Assembly (NCBI RefSeq): GCF_013166605.1
Contig: NZ_JABKKF010000002.1
Location: forward strand, 186,001 to 250,000
Direction: 5' to 3'
Origin: Xylanibacter muris
GTDB taxonomy: Bacteria > Bacteroidota > Bacteroidia > Bacteroidales > Bacteroidaceae
DNA: 64,000 nt
Shown: positions 6,621 through 15,531 of the stretch, piece after piece
How positions within the stretch are numbered: position 1 is the first letter of the stretch
Layout of the letters: each line of letters opens with the position of its first letter
Program-made: the position numbers and the translations under genes
Notes under the pieces: model-generated
What the model saw: only the letters and a program-made list of their open reading frames with translations
What the model was told of the DNA's origin: nothing
Databases searched by the model: none

Positions 6621-7943
6621 ATGCTGAGAAAATCCATATATACATTCCTCATTCACAGGAACGATGATTATTTGGTATACAACACCGCAAAGAACAATTT
6701 TTGGCGGATAAACGAATTTGTGTACAATTTTATAGAGAATATAGAGACCCATAAGCAGGAAATAGAAAGCGAGGAAGTTATGAAGCGAATTTCAACGCTA
6801 CATTCCATGGGCATTCTCTCTACAGAAGAGGAAGACAACAGTGTTGCCGATGCTATAAGGATGAAACATTTGTCGAACGCATATTCTAAAGAAAAGATAA
6901 GCATCACGCTTGTTCCCACAGTGTCGTGCAATCTTGTTTGCCCGTATTGTTTTGAGACAATCAAACCTAAAGGCATGATGAGCGAAGAGACATGCGACAA
7001 GGTGGTTGAATTCATAAAGAGTCATGTAAATGCCAAATACTTGTATCTTACATGGTTTGGAGGAGAGCCGATGCTCGGAACAAAGATTATGGAGCGTTTC
7101 ATGGGAAAGATAAAAGAGCTTTCCGAAGACCTGCAGCTTGTTCACCATGGTATTATAACAAATGGAACATTGCTCGACAGCAGCCGGTGGGGCGTGTTCA
7201 AGGAATACCCTCTGAATTCTTTGCAGGTGACGTTGGACGGAAAAAAGCCCACCCATGATAAAAAACGTATAAGACCCGACGGACAAGGCACTTTTGACGT
7301 TATAATGGAAAACCTTAATAAATTCGCAGGCGAGTTTCCCGATACCTCAATATCAGTAAGGGTGAACATAGACAAGAATAATGCGGATGAGTTTATGGAT
7401 GTTTATGATTATGTGAAACAACTGTTTCCGGAAAAGAAAAACCTCTTTGTATATCCCGGAATAATCAAGGGCTGCGGAACAGAGGGCATAGACTCGCCTT
7501 TCCTTAAGAATCAGGATATTGCACGGATAAGAGATAAGATGATAGAGCGCGGATATCCGATAAGTTATCCGCAGCACTGTATAGGGGGATGCTGTGCGAC
7601 ATCGCTGTCGAGCTATGTCATAGGTCCTAAGGGTGAGATTTACAAATGCTGGATGGATTTGGGCAAAAAAGAAAGGGAGACAGGCAATGTGTCCGATAGG
7701 AAATACACCAATATGCCGTTGCTCGGAAAATATATGCTATATGGCTCGCATGTGATGACACCTGAATGCTGGAAATGTCCGCTTTTGCCGATATGCTCTA
7801 ATGATTGTGCGCATGAGAGGCTTGAGAATATGGAGAAGAAGGCCGACAATGATTTGTGCTGCATATATAAAGATAATAACGAGGCATTGCTTGACAGTAT
7901 GTACAGGTTTTACAAATCTCATATAAAACAGAAAGAAAAATGA
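6621..7943 (+). CDS. Radical SAM/SPASM peptide maturase
   Basis: 440 residues. The N-terminal ~85 residues (YLVYNTAKNNFWRINEFVYN, then MKRISTLHSMGIL) resemble a PqqD-like peptide-recognition (RRE) domain. Then comes the radical SAM core with the 4Fe-4S motif SCNLVCPYC (Cys103, Cys107, Cys110; C-x3-C-x2-C) and the SAM-binding WFGGEP near residue 145. The C-terminus is a SPASM domain with auxiliary clusters: HCIGGCC, a GEIYKCW segment, and CWKCPLLPICSNDC (C-x2-C-x5-C-x3-C), with a further CC near the end. Such enzymes modify ribosomal peptides. The immediately upstream Cys-repeat peptide is the obvious substrate; thioether formation is inferred, not seen. Expression probably comes from read-through of the hairpin at 6526-6597. 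Confidence 0.9.
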   Translation: MLRKSIYTFLIHRNDDYLVYNTAKNNFWRINEFVYNFIENIETHKQEIESEEVMKRISTLHSMGILSTEEEDNSVADAIRMKHLSNAYSKEKISITLVPTVSCNLVCPYCFETIKPKGMMSEETCDKVVEFIKSHVNAKYLYLTWFGGEPMLGTKIMERFMGKIKELSEDLQLVHHGIITNGTLLDSSRWGVFKEYPLNSLQVTLDGKKPTHDKKRIRPDGQGTFDVIMENLNKFAGEFPDTSISVRVNIDKNNADEFMDVYDYVKQLFPEKKNLFVYPGIIKGCGTEGIDSPFLKNQDIARIRDKMIERGYPISYPQHCIGGCCATSLSSYVIGPKGEIYKCWMDLGKKERETGNVSDRKYTNMPLLGKYMLYGSHVMTPECWKCPLLPICSNDCAHERLENMEKKADNDLCCIYKDNNEALLDSMYRFYKSHIKQKEK

Positions 7944-7952
7944 CGTTTTGTT

Positions 7953-7982
7953 CTTGTAAAGATTAATATTTATGTATATTTG
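7953..7982 (+). promoter_or_regulatory. Promoter of the barrel/exporter operon
   Basis: CTTG at 7953-7956, 18-base spacer, TATATTTG at 7975-7982. This gives the barrel, exporter and small adaptor genes a promoter separate from that of precursor and maturase, with a leader of about 80 bases. Confidence 0.7.
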
Positions 7983-8069
7983 CAAAGAAATGCTGTGATT
8001 TGTTATCATAAATAATAAAAACACAGTGTGTCAGATAAAAAATCAGTAACCAACAAAAACAATTAAAAT

Positions 8070-10373
8070 ATGAAAAAGATAAGTTTATTTTTTGTTTGTT
8101 CCCTATTCTCTTTCTCCTCTATGGCCCAGAAAGAAGGCCATAATGTTATATCCGGTTCTGTTGTGGATGCAAACGGCAAAGCGTTGGCTAATGCCACTGT
8201 GTCGTTGAATAACAACGGAACCGTTTCAGGGGCTAAAGCAGATGAGAACGGAAAGTTCACTATTGAATATAAGGCCGGTGCCGACAGCATAGACATAGAG
8301 TGCAGTCTTGTTGGCTTTGAGACGAAAAGGAAAAGGATAAAGAGCGAAAACGATCAAAAGGTGAATGTTACGCTGAATGAAAAGTCGGTGGAGTTGGCCA
8401 ATGTGACCGTTGACGGACAGACACAGATAATGAAGGACGACCATCTTGTTTTCATTCCCACGAAGAATCAGGTGAACGGTGCAAACTCTGGAATAAGCTT
8501 ATTGTTCAATATGATGATACCGCAACTTATTGTAGACAGAATCACAGGCTCGGTAGAGGCTGCCGACAAGTCGGCTGTGTCGTTTTATATCGACGGCCGC
8601 AAAGCGCTTCAGGGTGAGATAAACCAGTTGCGCCCTAAAGATGTGGTCAGAGTGGAATACTATGATGTGCCGGGCGACAAGTTTCCCGGTGAAGGACAGA
8701 ACAAGATAGTTAACTATATTGTGAAGAAATATGAGTATGGAGGATATGTGGACATGCGCACCGACACACGGTGGCTTTATTCCACAGGCGACTATAACAT
8801 ACAGGCGAAGATAAACCATAAAAAGGCCGACTTCATTATTCTTGCAGGAACAAACTTTTCAAAGGATACGGGGATAGAGACAACAGAAACTGCCAATTAT
8901 GCCCTTGACGAAGGTTTTACCCGACTTACCGTTCCCGAGGACGGGCGCACAAAGAATATTTCCCACTATGGCGTTTTCCGCTCGTCGGTGCAATTGGGAA
9001 AGACTTATCTGAACGCGCAGGCCGGACTTAACTGGAGCGAAAGCCCTTATAACACGCTGCTCTCTACTGTGAGTTATTCGCCGGCTGTGTATCCATCGTC
9101 AATACTGTACCAGAATGTATATAGCAAGGGTATCACACCAAGCGGACAGTTGTATTTCAATACAAAGTTCAACAAGCGGCATTCATTGAGAGGTTTTTTA
9201 TTTTATACGTATGGAAGAAACAGATATAAAAGAAACTATGTGGAGGGAACGGAACTGATGCCCGTATTGAACGACAGCCGTGAGAGCAGTCATGATTTTA
9301 ATGTAAAGTTGATGTATAATCTGAGCATGAACCACAACAATTCGCTGGATGTATTCCTTTGGGGATTTTATGATAAGAGTAAGGTTGACTATGGAGGAAC
9401 GACAGAATCTTATCAGGAAATAACATCCTCCGGTTTCCAGATACTTCCTTCCTATACCCAAATGATAGCAAATAAGTTTCGGCTGTATGTGCAGCCCGGA
9501 ATATACATAGACAGGTATCAGATAAGCGAGCATGAGACTGTGACCAAGCTGTTTCCGCGCCCTTCATTTATGGTGAGTTATTATATGAAAAACGGACATC
9601 ATGTACACTTGAAGGCTTCGATGGGGTCGAGCGAACCAAACATGAGCCGATATAACACCACTGAGCAGTATGTGAACAGCTATGAACTGATGAGAGGAAA
9701 TCCGAATCTGAAAATATTGAAACTGTATGATGCCGGATTGTTTTATAATTTCGTACCGAAGAATTTTTTACCGTCAGGAACGTTTTATGTGACATATACA
9801 GGACATGACGATTTGATCAAGGACCGTTATTTCCAGGAAGGCGATAAAATGGTGCACACTTTCCTTACAGACGGTAATTTCCATCAGTTGCTTGCAGGTC
9901 TGGGGCTTTCGAAAAGCCTTTTCAACAGGTCTCTGCAGCTGCAGACAAACATAAACTACTACTATCAGAAAGTGAACGGATTGTATAGCGATGACAATAA
10001 TTATATGGAATGCAGAGTGAGTGCGGCATATTTTATAAAGGGCTTTACGTTTACGGGCAAATTTGGGACACCAAGCACGCTACTCACCTCAAACTCTACC
10101 CTGTATAGACGCCGTTGTAATTATGGCCTGACTGCCTCATGGGGAAAGAACGGGCTGTTTGTGGAGGCCGGATGCAAAAACATCTTTGACAATAATCCGT
10201 ATACGAGACATTGGGGCGATTACGGCACATATTCTTTCGACCGACATTCGGTGTCGGACAGTATGGGTAAGCAGGTGTATGTGAAACTTTCTTACAACTT
10301 CGACTTCGGCCGCAAGACAACCCGTGAGAACCTGAGTGTTGAGAAGGGTGGCTCGGCCATAATGCAACTTTGA
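8070..10373 (+). CDS. Outer-membrane beta-barrel protein with carboxypeptidase-like N-domain
   Basis: 767 residues with a signal peptide ending SSMAQ. Residues ~25-110 form a carboxypeptidase-regulatory-like beta-sandwich (ISGSVVDANGKALANATVSL). There follows a plug-like part (VSFYIDGRKALQGEINQLRP, VVRVEYYDVPG) and a long alternating barrel ending VKLSYNFDFGRK. The architecture matches the TonB-receptor-related outer-membrane beta-barrel families (OMP_b-brl_3 type). In this operon it precedes, with almost no gap, the C39 exporter (stop 10371-10373, exporter ATG 10379), so it may be the outer-membrane passage or receptor for the matured peptide. No classical VEVLRGPGS-type TonB plug motif is visible, unlike in the receptor at 13263. 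Barrel class certain; role inferred from context. Confidence 0.82.
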   Translation: MKKISLFFVCSLFSFSSMAQKEGHNVISGSVVDANGKALANATVSLNNNGTVSGAKADENGKFTIEYKAGADSIDIECSLVGFETKRKRIKSENDQKVNVTLNEKSVELANVTVDGQTQIMKDDHLVFIPTKNQVNGANSGISLLFNMMIPQLIVDRITGSVEAADKSAVSFYIDGRKALQGEINQLRPKDVVRVEYYDVPGDKFPGEGQNKIVNYIVKKYEYGGYVDMRTDTRWLYSTGDYNIQAKINHKKADFIILAGTNFSKDTGIETTETANYALDEGFTRLTVPEDGRTKNISHYGVFRSSVQLGKTYLNAQAGLNWSESPYNTLLSTVSYSPAVYPSSILYQNVYSKGITPSGQLYFNTKFNKRHSLRGFLFYTYGRNRYKRNYVEGTELMPVLNDSRESSHDFNVKLMYNLSMNHNNSLDVFLWGFYDKSKVDYGGTTESYQEITSSGFQILPSYTQMIANKFRLYVQPGIYIDRYQISEHETVTKLFPRPSFMVSYYMKNGHHVHLKASMGSSEPNMSRYNTTEQYVNSYELMRGNPNLKILKLYDAGLFYNFVPKNFLPSGTFYVTYTGHDDLIKDRYFQEGDKMVHTFLTDGNFHQLLAGLGLSKSLFNRSLQLQTNINYYYQKVNGLYSDDNNYMECRVSAAYFIKGFTFTGKFGTPSTLLTSNSTLYRRRCNYGLTASWGKNGLFVEAGCKNIFDNNPYTRHWGDYGTYSFDRHSVSDSMGKQVYVKLSYNFDFGRKTTRENLSVEKGGSAIMQL

Positions 10374-10378
10374 AATAT

Positions 10379-12571
10379 ATGAAGAAGTTTCCATTTTGTC
10401 ATCAGCATGATGCCATGCAGTGTGGCTTGACATGTCTCATGATGATATGTCGGTATTATGGCAGTTTTTATGATTATGACGAGCTGGAAGAACTGTGTGT
10501 GGCGACCCGCAACGGAGTGTCGATGCTCGATATCAGCGAGGCCGCAACGAAAATAGGTTATCATACGGTTTGCGGCCGTATACCGGCCGCAAACCTGAAA
10601 AGCATGCCGTTGCCTTGCATACTCCATTGGAAGCAGAACCATTTCGTGGTGCTCTATAGGATACACCGTGGGAAATACTATATCGCCGACCCTGCGAAAG
10701 GACTTCTGAAGTATAAGGAGGAAGAGTTCCGTAAATGCTGGGTGAGCACGGAGACCAATGGTGAGGAAAAGGGAATAGTCATGTTTATAAAACCCCGTGT
10801 GGGCTATCAGAGCATGGGCTATACCAAGGAAAAGAACAGGAAGCGCACGCTACAGTTTCTTTTCGGCTACATAAAGCCATATCGGAAATATTTCGGGCAG
10901 ATAATACTCGGACTGCTCCTTGGAAGTCTTCTGCAGCTCATTCTTCCGTTTCTTACTCAGGCTATAGTCGATGTGGGTATAAAACAGCGCGACATAGGCT
11001 TTATATGGCTGATATTGCTGGGACAGCTGATGCTCACCGTGAGCCGTACGGCTGTTGATTTCATCCGCCGGTGGCTGTTGCTGCATATCAGTATGAGGGT
11101 GAACCTTGCTCTTATCAGCGACTTCTTCATAAAGCTTCTGAGCCTGCCGATGACGTTTTTCGACACGAAGCAGCTGGGAGACATAATGCAGAGGATGAAT
11201 GACCACGGGCGTGTGGAGCGATTTCTTACAGGCAACGTGCTTAACGTGATGTTCTCGGTGCTCACATTCCTTGTGTTCGGTGGAGTGCTTTACTTCTACA
11301 GCGGTGTCATCTTCATCATTTTCATTGCAGGCAGTGTGTTGTATGCCTTGTGGATAGCTTCTTTCCTGCGCAGACGTAAGGTTCTCGACTATGAGCTTTT
11401 CGAATTGCAGGCGGAGAACAACAGCAAGACGTATGAGTTTATAAACTCTATGCAGGAAATAAAACTGCAGAACTGCGAACAGCGCCGCAGATGGGAGTGG
11501 GAAGATGTGCAGGCGAGTGTGTTTGAGGTGCAGATGAAGAGCATGAAACTGCAGCAGAGTCAGGAGGCCGGAAGCATATTCCTCAACGAGGTGAAGAACA
11601 TGGTAATAACCGTTGTTGCGGCAACGGCCGTGATAAACGGTGACATGACGCTCGGTATGATGCTGGCTGTGCAGTATATCATCGGGCAGCTTAGCCGCCC
11701 TGTGGAGCTTATTATGGATTTCGTATATTCGTTTCAGGACGTGAGGATAAGCCTTGAAAGAATCAACGATGTACATGGCAGGTTTCCGGAAGACAACAGG
11801 CATTTCGTCTTTTTGCATGTCGAAGACCCTGACTTGGGCATAAGATTTTCGGAAGTGAATTTCAAGTACGATAAGAATATAAAGGAAAAAGTGCTTGACA
11901 ATATAAGTCTGCATATCCCCAAAGGAAAGGTGACGGCCATTGTGGGAGCGTCGGGAAGCGGAAAGACAACTCTTCTGAAACTCCTTCTCGGATATTACGA
12001 GGTGGAAGAAGGCCGTGTGATGGTGGGAAGCATGGAGGTGTGCGAGCTTGACAAGCGATGGTGGCGCAGACAGTGCGGAGTGGTGATGCAGGACGGTGTC
12101 ATTTTCTCGGAGTCAATAGCAAGAAACATTGCCGTGGACGATGGGGATATTGACACAGAGCGGATGATAAAGGCTGCGGAGATAGCCTGTATCAAGGATA
12201 CCGTGATGTCGCTGCCGATGAAGTTTGACACAAAGATAGGCCGCGATGGAATGGGACTGAGTCAGGGGCAGAAGCAGCGTATACTCATAGCCAGGGCTGT
12301 GTATAAGAACCCGGAATACATCATCCTCGATGAGGCGACAAACTCTCTTGACGCCAATAATGAGCGTGCGATAGTGGACAACCTTGCAAGGTTTTATGAG
12401 GGGCGTACCGTAGTGGTGGTGGCCCATAGACTGAGCACTGTGAAGAATGCCGACCAGATAATAGTGATGGACAAGGGTCGTATAGTGGAGCAGGGTACTC
12501 ATGAGTCGCTCACCGCGCGGCATGGAGCATATTACAATCTGGTGAGAAACCAACTGGAAATGGGTAATTGA
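10379..12571 (+). CDS. Peptidase C39-containing ABC exporter (double-glycine peptide transporter)
   Basis: 730 residues from ATG 10379; a TTG at 10370 overlapping the previous stop is a less likely start. The N-terminal C39 protease has the full catalytic set: Gln9 and Cys15 in QHDAMQCGLTC (six apart, as in ComA), His88 in KQNHFVVLYR, Asp104 in YIADPAKG. A six-helix ABC membrane domain spans about residues 155-440 (ILGLLLGSLLQLILPFLTQA). The ATPase shows Walker A GASGSGKTT, signature LSQGQKQR, Walker B YIILDEAT and the H-loop AHRLST. It should cut the precursor after Gly28-Gly29 and export the core. It is translationally close to the barrel (5 bases) and the adaptor gene (17 bases), forming one operon. 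Confidence 0.93.
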   Translation: MKKFPFCHQHDAMQCGLTCLMMICRYYGSFYDYDELEELCVATRNGVSMLDISEAATKIGYHTVCGRIPAANLKSMPLPCILHWKQNHFVVLYRIHRGKYYIADPAKGLLKYKEEEFRKCWVSTETNGEEKGIVMFIKPRVGYQSMGYTKEKNRKRTLQFLFGYIKPYRKYFGQIILGLLLGSLLQLILPFLTQAIVDVGIKQRDIGFIWLILLGQLMLTVSRTAVDFIRRWLLLHISMRVNLALISDFFIKLLSLPMTFFDTKQLGDIMQRMNDHGRVERFLTGNVLNVMFSVLTFLVFGGVLYFYSGVIFIIFIAGSVLYALWIASFLRRRKVLDYELFELQAENNSKTYEFINSMQEIKLQNCEQRRRWEWEDVQASVFEVQMKSMKLQQSQEAGSIFLNEVKNMVITVVAATAVINGDMTLGMMLAVQYIIGQLSRPVELIMDFVYSFQDVRISLERINDVHGRFPEDNRHFVFLHVEDPDLGIRFSEVNFKYDKNIKEKVLDNISLHIPKGKVTAIVGASGSGKTTLLKLLLGYYEVEEGRVMVGSMEVCELDKRWWRRQCGVVMQDGVIFSESIARNIAVDDGDIDTERMIKAAEIACIKDTVMSLPMKFDTKIGRDGMGLSQGQKQRILIARAVYKNPEYIILDEATNSLDANNERAIVDNLARFYEGRTVVVVAHRLSTVKNADQIIVMDKGRIVEQGTHESLTARHGAYYNLVRNQLEMGN

Positions 12572-12588
12572 TTGAAGAAAACACGAGA

Positions 12589-13077
12589 ATGGCAGAGAAT
12601 ATTGAAGTGAGAAGCGAAAAGGTGAGGAATGTCATTGGAATAGTTCCCCGCAGGCTTGTGAGAACCGGCACGGCTGTGATTACCGTTCTGGTGGTGTTGA
12701 TGTTGGTTGCTGTATCCACAGTGCATTATCCGTTTTCTGTGGAGACCGACGGTCGGATTACAGAAACGCGGCTCGTTTCAGGCGAGAGGTTTTATAATGC
12801 CTGTCTGAAGACACCGTATAGCCACAGGACATTATTCTTCGGTTCACGTAAGGTAAACCTTATGTTTGAAGGTGATGACAAAACCGTTGTTGAAGGCAAG
12901 GTGGGAGCCGTTACCGGTATGCTTACCGACAAGAACGGTGATAACTATTGCAACGTCTTTGTCGGCATCGATGAAAAAGATATGGAGCGTTTGGGACTTA
13001 AGCTGAATATGAGGGTGCATGCTGTGACCTATATAAGTGACAAAACGTTGTTGGAACTGATTTCCGGGAGGGAATGA
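12589..13077 (+). CDS. Short membrane-anchored HlyD/membrane-fusion-like protein
   Basis: 162 residues from ATG 12589 (a TTG at 12568 overlapping the exporter stop would add seven). One N-terminal membrane helix (VITVLVVLMLVAVSTVHYPF) is followed by about 110 residues of beta-rich periplasmic domain: VEGKVGAVTGMLTDKNGDNY and MRVHAVTYISDKTLLELI. This looks like the last beta-barrel part of HlyD-type adaptors of C39 exporters, but the usual long coiled-coil and lipoyl domains are missing (typical length 400). It is probably the inner-membrane partner of the exporter. Its small size is real, since no frame extension is available. Family assignment is inferred from gene order and shape. Confidence 0.55.
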   Translation: MAENIEVRSEKVRNVIGIVPRRLVRTGTAVITVLVVLMLVAVSTVHYPFSVETDGRITETRLVSGERFYNACLKTPYSHRTLFFGSRKVNLMFEGDDKTVVEGKVGAVTGMLTDKNGDNYCNVFVGIDEKDMERLGLKLNMRVHAVTYISDKTLLELISGRE

Positions 13078-13113
13078 GACTGTAATGTCTCTGACGTCAT
13101 TGTCTTTATGGAG

Positions 13114-13165
13114 CAGTGCGGGCATGTTTATGCAGATATAATACTGTATAGGCATGCCCGCACTG
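13114..13165. terminator. Inverted repeat after the exporter operon
   Basis: CAGTGCGGGCATG (13114-13126) and CATGCCCGCACTG (13153-13165) pair perfectly over 13 bp with a 26-base loop. It lies 37 bases after the adaptor stop; no T-run follows, so it may stabilise or stop the message. The gap to 13262 also holds the TonB receptor promoter. Confidence 0.6.
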
Positions 13166-13220
13166 TAATTACGGTAATATAAAACGTAATTCATTTAGGG
13201 TGAAAGCCGGATTAATTGTT

Positions 13221-13228
13221 TAACTTTG
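13221..13228 (+). promoter_or_regulatory. -7 box of the TonB-dependent receptor gene
   Basis: TAACTTTG matches TAnnTTTG, 35 bases ahead of the ATG at 13263. A -33 box is not clear. It indicates transcription independent of the peptide exporter operon. Confidence 0.55.
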
Positions 13229-13262
13229 CAGCCGGTTATAATATTCATATATATATATCAGG

Positions 13263-15149
13263 ATGGAAAAAGAAGTCTATCGTTTGTTAAGGGCAGGAGC
13301 GTCCGGCATTTTGTTTATGGCATTCTGCGTACAGCCGGCACGTCCGTCCGGCATTGCGGACACGCTTCGTGCGCATCCGGTGGGGGAAGTGGTGGTGACC
13401 GGCAGCAACAGTGCCACGGGCAGGAACCTGCTTCCGTATACGGTGTCGGTGGTTAACGGCCGGCAGATAGAGGCAACGGGAAAGACACAGTTGCTGTCGG
13501 CCATATCCGGCCAGGTGCCGGGCCTTTTTGTATCGGAGCGTAACATTTTCGGATTCGGTATCAGCAACGGTGGTTCCGGAGGCATAAAGATACGTGGGGT
13601 GGGAGGCGACCCGACCAATGCCGTGCTGATGATGGTCGACGGACAGCCGCAGTTTGCCGGCATATACTCGCATCATGTGGCAGACTTTTACGGAACGGAA
13701 TATGCCGACCGTGTGGAGGTGCTGCGAGGTCCCGGCTCTGTGCTTTACGGTTCCAATGCCATGGGAGGAGTGGTAAACGTGATAACAAAGAATGCGGATA
13801 AAGATGGTGTGCATACCACGTTGACCTCGCAATACGGGTCGTATGACACGTGGCTGTCATCGGTGACAAACACAGTGCGTATGGGCAGATTCTCATCGCT
13901 TGTGTCGTTGGGGTATGACCGTACCGACGGTGTGACGGATGGCTTTGATTTCAAACAGGGCAGCCTGTATGCGAAGCTCGGATACGATTTCAGTGACAGC
14001 TGGAAGCTGCGTGCCGACTATTCGCTGATGAACTTTACAGGAAACGATCCTTTGTATCCCAAGCTTTCGGATCCGGAGTCCACTGATATATATCATCAGA
14101 ATATAACGCGCGGTGAGGCTTCGCTGTCGGCAGGAAACGCATACGGAAATACTGACGGAAACGTGAGGGTATACTATAGTTACGGAAACCATTATGTTGA
14201 CGATCCGCGTCATTTCCACAGCCTTGACGACCGTTTCGGAATACTTGCATATCAGAATTTCCGTCCTTGGGAGGGCGCTTCAGCCACCATGGGATTCGAT
14301 TTTGACACATATACCGGTGAGATTCCTGTTTCGGGAGGAGTCTCACACGTGGACAACACGCGTCCTACCACCATAGGCCGCAAAAGTATAACGGAGTATT
14401 CTCCTTATGTTACATTTTCACAAGAACTGATAAACGGCTCCCTCACCGTTAACGCCGGTCTGCGCATGTCGAACAGCGACCGTTTCGACACGCAGTGGAT
14501 ACCGCAGTGCGGATTTGCGGTGCGTCCGGCAGGAGGATGGATGATAAAGGCGTCGTTGGCTAAGGGCTACCGCAATCCCTCTTTCCGCGAAATGTATCTA
14601 TATGCAACGGCAAATCCTGAGCTTGATCCTGAGACGATGATGAATTATGAAGTGAGCGCGGGTAAGACATTCTCGCGCTATTTCGGTTTCGATGTTACCG
14701 GATACTACAGCAAGGGCGACAATATGATTCAGGTGGTGAGACAGAAGAATGTGAATACCGGAAGTTTTATAAATAAAGGTGTTGAAGTGAGTGCCCACAG
14801 CCATCCTGCCGATAATCTTACGCTCCGTTGCACCTACAGTTATCTTTACACAACGATTGACAACCTTACGGCAGCTCCGAAGAACCAGTATTTCCTCGGT
14901 GTGACGTGGCGTCCGGTGGCAAGGCTCGGTGTGGATGCGGAAATGAAAGGCATCGGAGGACTTTATGTTGCCGATGATGTGGCACGCCAGAACTATACCT
15001 TGTTTAATATAAGGCTCTCATACGATGCTCTTCCATGGCTTGAGATTTTTACTAAGCTCGACAACATCACCGGACGCCACTATACTATAAACGAAGGATA
15101 CGAGATGCCCGGATTCACCGGAATGGGAGGATTTAGGTTGAGGTTTTGA
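13263..15149 (+). CDS. TonB-dependent outer-membrane receptor
   Basis: 628 residues. After an N-terminal signal region, the plug is classical: GEVVVTGSNS, GQVPGLFVSERNIFGF, IKIRGVGG, VLMMVDGQPQ and RVEVLRGPGSVLYGSNAMGG. The rest is an alternating barrel (for example RADYSLMNFTGNDPLYPKLS) that ends in GGFRLRF, an aromatic C-terminus typical of outer-membrane barrels. Such proteins import scarce ligands (iron complexes, corrinoids, copper or others) with TonB energy. No carboxypeptidase-like extension and no SusD partner are present. The ligand cannot be told, and no cobalamin riboswitch was recognised upstream. It could be unrelated to the peptide locus, although it lies 185 bases beyond it. 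Confidence 0.92.
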   Translation: MEKEVYRLLRAGASGILFMAFCVQPARPSGIADTLRAHPVGEVVVTGSNSATGRNLLPYTVSVVNGRQIEATGKTQLLSAISGQVPGLFVSERNIFGFGISNGGSGGIKIRGVGGDPTNAVLMMVDGQPQFAGIYSHHVADFYGTEYADRVEVLRGPGSVLYGSNAMGGVVNVITKNADKDGVHTTLTSQYGSYDTWLSSVTNTVRMGRFSSLVSLGYDRTDGVTDGFDFKQGSLYAKLGYDFSDSWKLRADYSLMNFTGNDPLYPKLSDPESTDIYHQNITRGEASLSAGNAYGNTDGNVRVYYSYGNHYVDDPRHFHSLDDRFGILAYQNFRPWEGASATMGFDFDTYTGEIPVSGGVSHVDNTRPTTIGRKSITEYSPYVTFSQELINGSLTVNAGLRMSNSDRFDTQWIPQCGFAVRPAGGWMIKASLAKGYRNPSFREMYLYATANPELDPETMMNYEVSAGKTFSRYFGFDVTGYYSKGDNMIQVVRQKNVNTGSFINKGVEVSAHSHPADNLTLRCTYSYLYTTIDNLTAAPKNQYFLGVTWRPVARLGVDAEMKGIGGLYVADDVARQNYTLFNIRLSYDALPWLEIFTKLDNITGRHYTINEGYEMPGFTGMGGFRLRF

Positions 15150-15155
15150 TATTAT

Positions 15156-15204
15156 AAATGTAAAGAGGGACATCGTTTTTTTTGCGATGTCCCTCTTTAC
15201 ATTT
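15156..15204. terminator. Strong 20-bp hairpin after the TonB receptor gene
   Basis: Arms AAATGTAAAGAGGGACATCG (15156-15175) and its exact complement (15185-15204) enclose TTTTTTTTG. The inner part GGGACATCG...GCGATGTCCCT matches the dispersed module at 61646-61670. It probably ends transcription in both directions. Confidence 0.85.
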
Positions 15205-15254
15205 ATGTTGCGGTCGTTTTAGACTTAAGTCAGTCTTTTGATTTTCATCCGACA

Positions 15255-15286
15255 TGTAGGGACGTGCCTTCGGCACGTGTCAGACG
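15255..15286 (+). repeat. Dispersed hairpin repeat, module A copy 3
   Basis: TGTAGGGACGTGCC-TTC-GGCACGTGTCAGACG: same ends as the copy at 628-659, with compensating stem changes (ACGTGCC/GGCACGT instead of ACATGCC/GGCATGT). It lies in the 382-base gene-free stretch 15150-15531. Confidence 0.8.
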
Positions 15287-15310
15287 CATAGGCATTGACA
15301 TATTACTAAA

Positions 15311-15358
15311 CGCTGTATACATCGCGAAGCGATGTCCCTACTCGTGACAGCGTTTTTT
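15311..15358 (+). repeat. Repeat hairpin with terminator-like end
   Basis: ACATCGC-GAA-GCGATGT (15319-15335) followed by CCCTACTCG is a module A variant in inverted orientation. It is enclosed by CGCTGT/ACAGCG (15311-15316/15347-15352) and followed by TTTTTT, giving a terminator-like structure. Confidence 0.65.
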
Positions 15359-15390
15359 CACTTGCATATATTCCTATTGTGGTTGTCCAT

Positions 15391-15428
15391 CGCCTGACAC
15401 ATGCCAAAGGCATGTCCCTACTCGTGGG
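15391..15428 (-). repeat. Dispersed hairpin repeat, module A copy 4 (inverted)
   Basis: Plus strand CGCCTGACACATGCC-AAA-GGCATGTCCCTACTCGTGGG. A direct repeat GCATATATTCCTAT flanks it (15364-15377 and 15432-15445), suggesting past duplication or insertion. Confidence 0.75.
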
Positions 15429-15462
15429 TATGCATATATTCCTATGTTTCCACATTCCTTTG

Positions 15463-15496
15463 CCTTCCCTTTTGGGCCGGAGGGGCTCTCTTGTTC
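15463..15496 (+). repeat. Dispersed intergenic repeat, module E copy 2
   Basis: CTTCCCTTTTGGGCCGGAGG followed by GGCTCTCTTGTT resembles the inverse of 536-579. It lies between module A copy 4 and the end of hisC. Confidence 0.6.
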
Positions 15497-15531
15497 CTAA
15501 GGGAAGATTATATCCCCGCTTTGTGAATGGT

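Noticed and set aside
8070..10373. Calling the 767-aa barrel a SusC-type nutrient receptor
   Set aside because: No SusD neighbour and no classical TonB plug motif; the operon links it with the peptide exporter.
10850..11914. 354-codon open frame on the minus strand
   Set aside because: Antisense to the C39 exporter, His/Gln-rich composition typical of shadow frames.
13078..13262. Cobalamin riboswitch before the TonB receptor
   Set aside because: No recognisable B12-box was seen; only a simple 13-bp hairpin and a -7 box.
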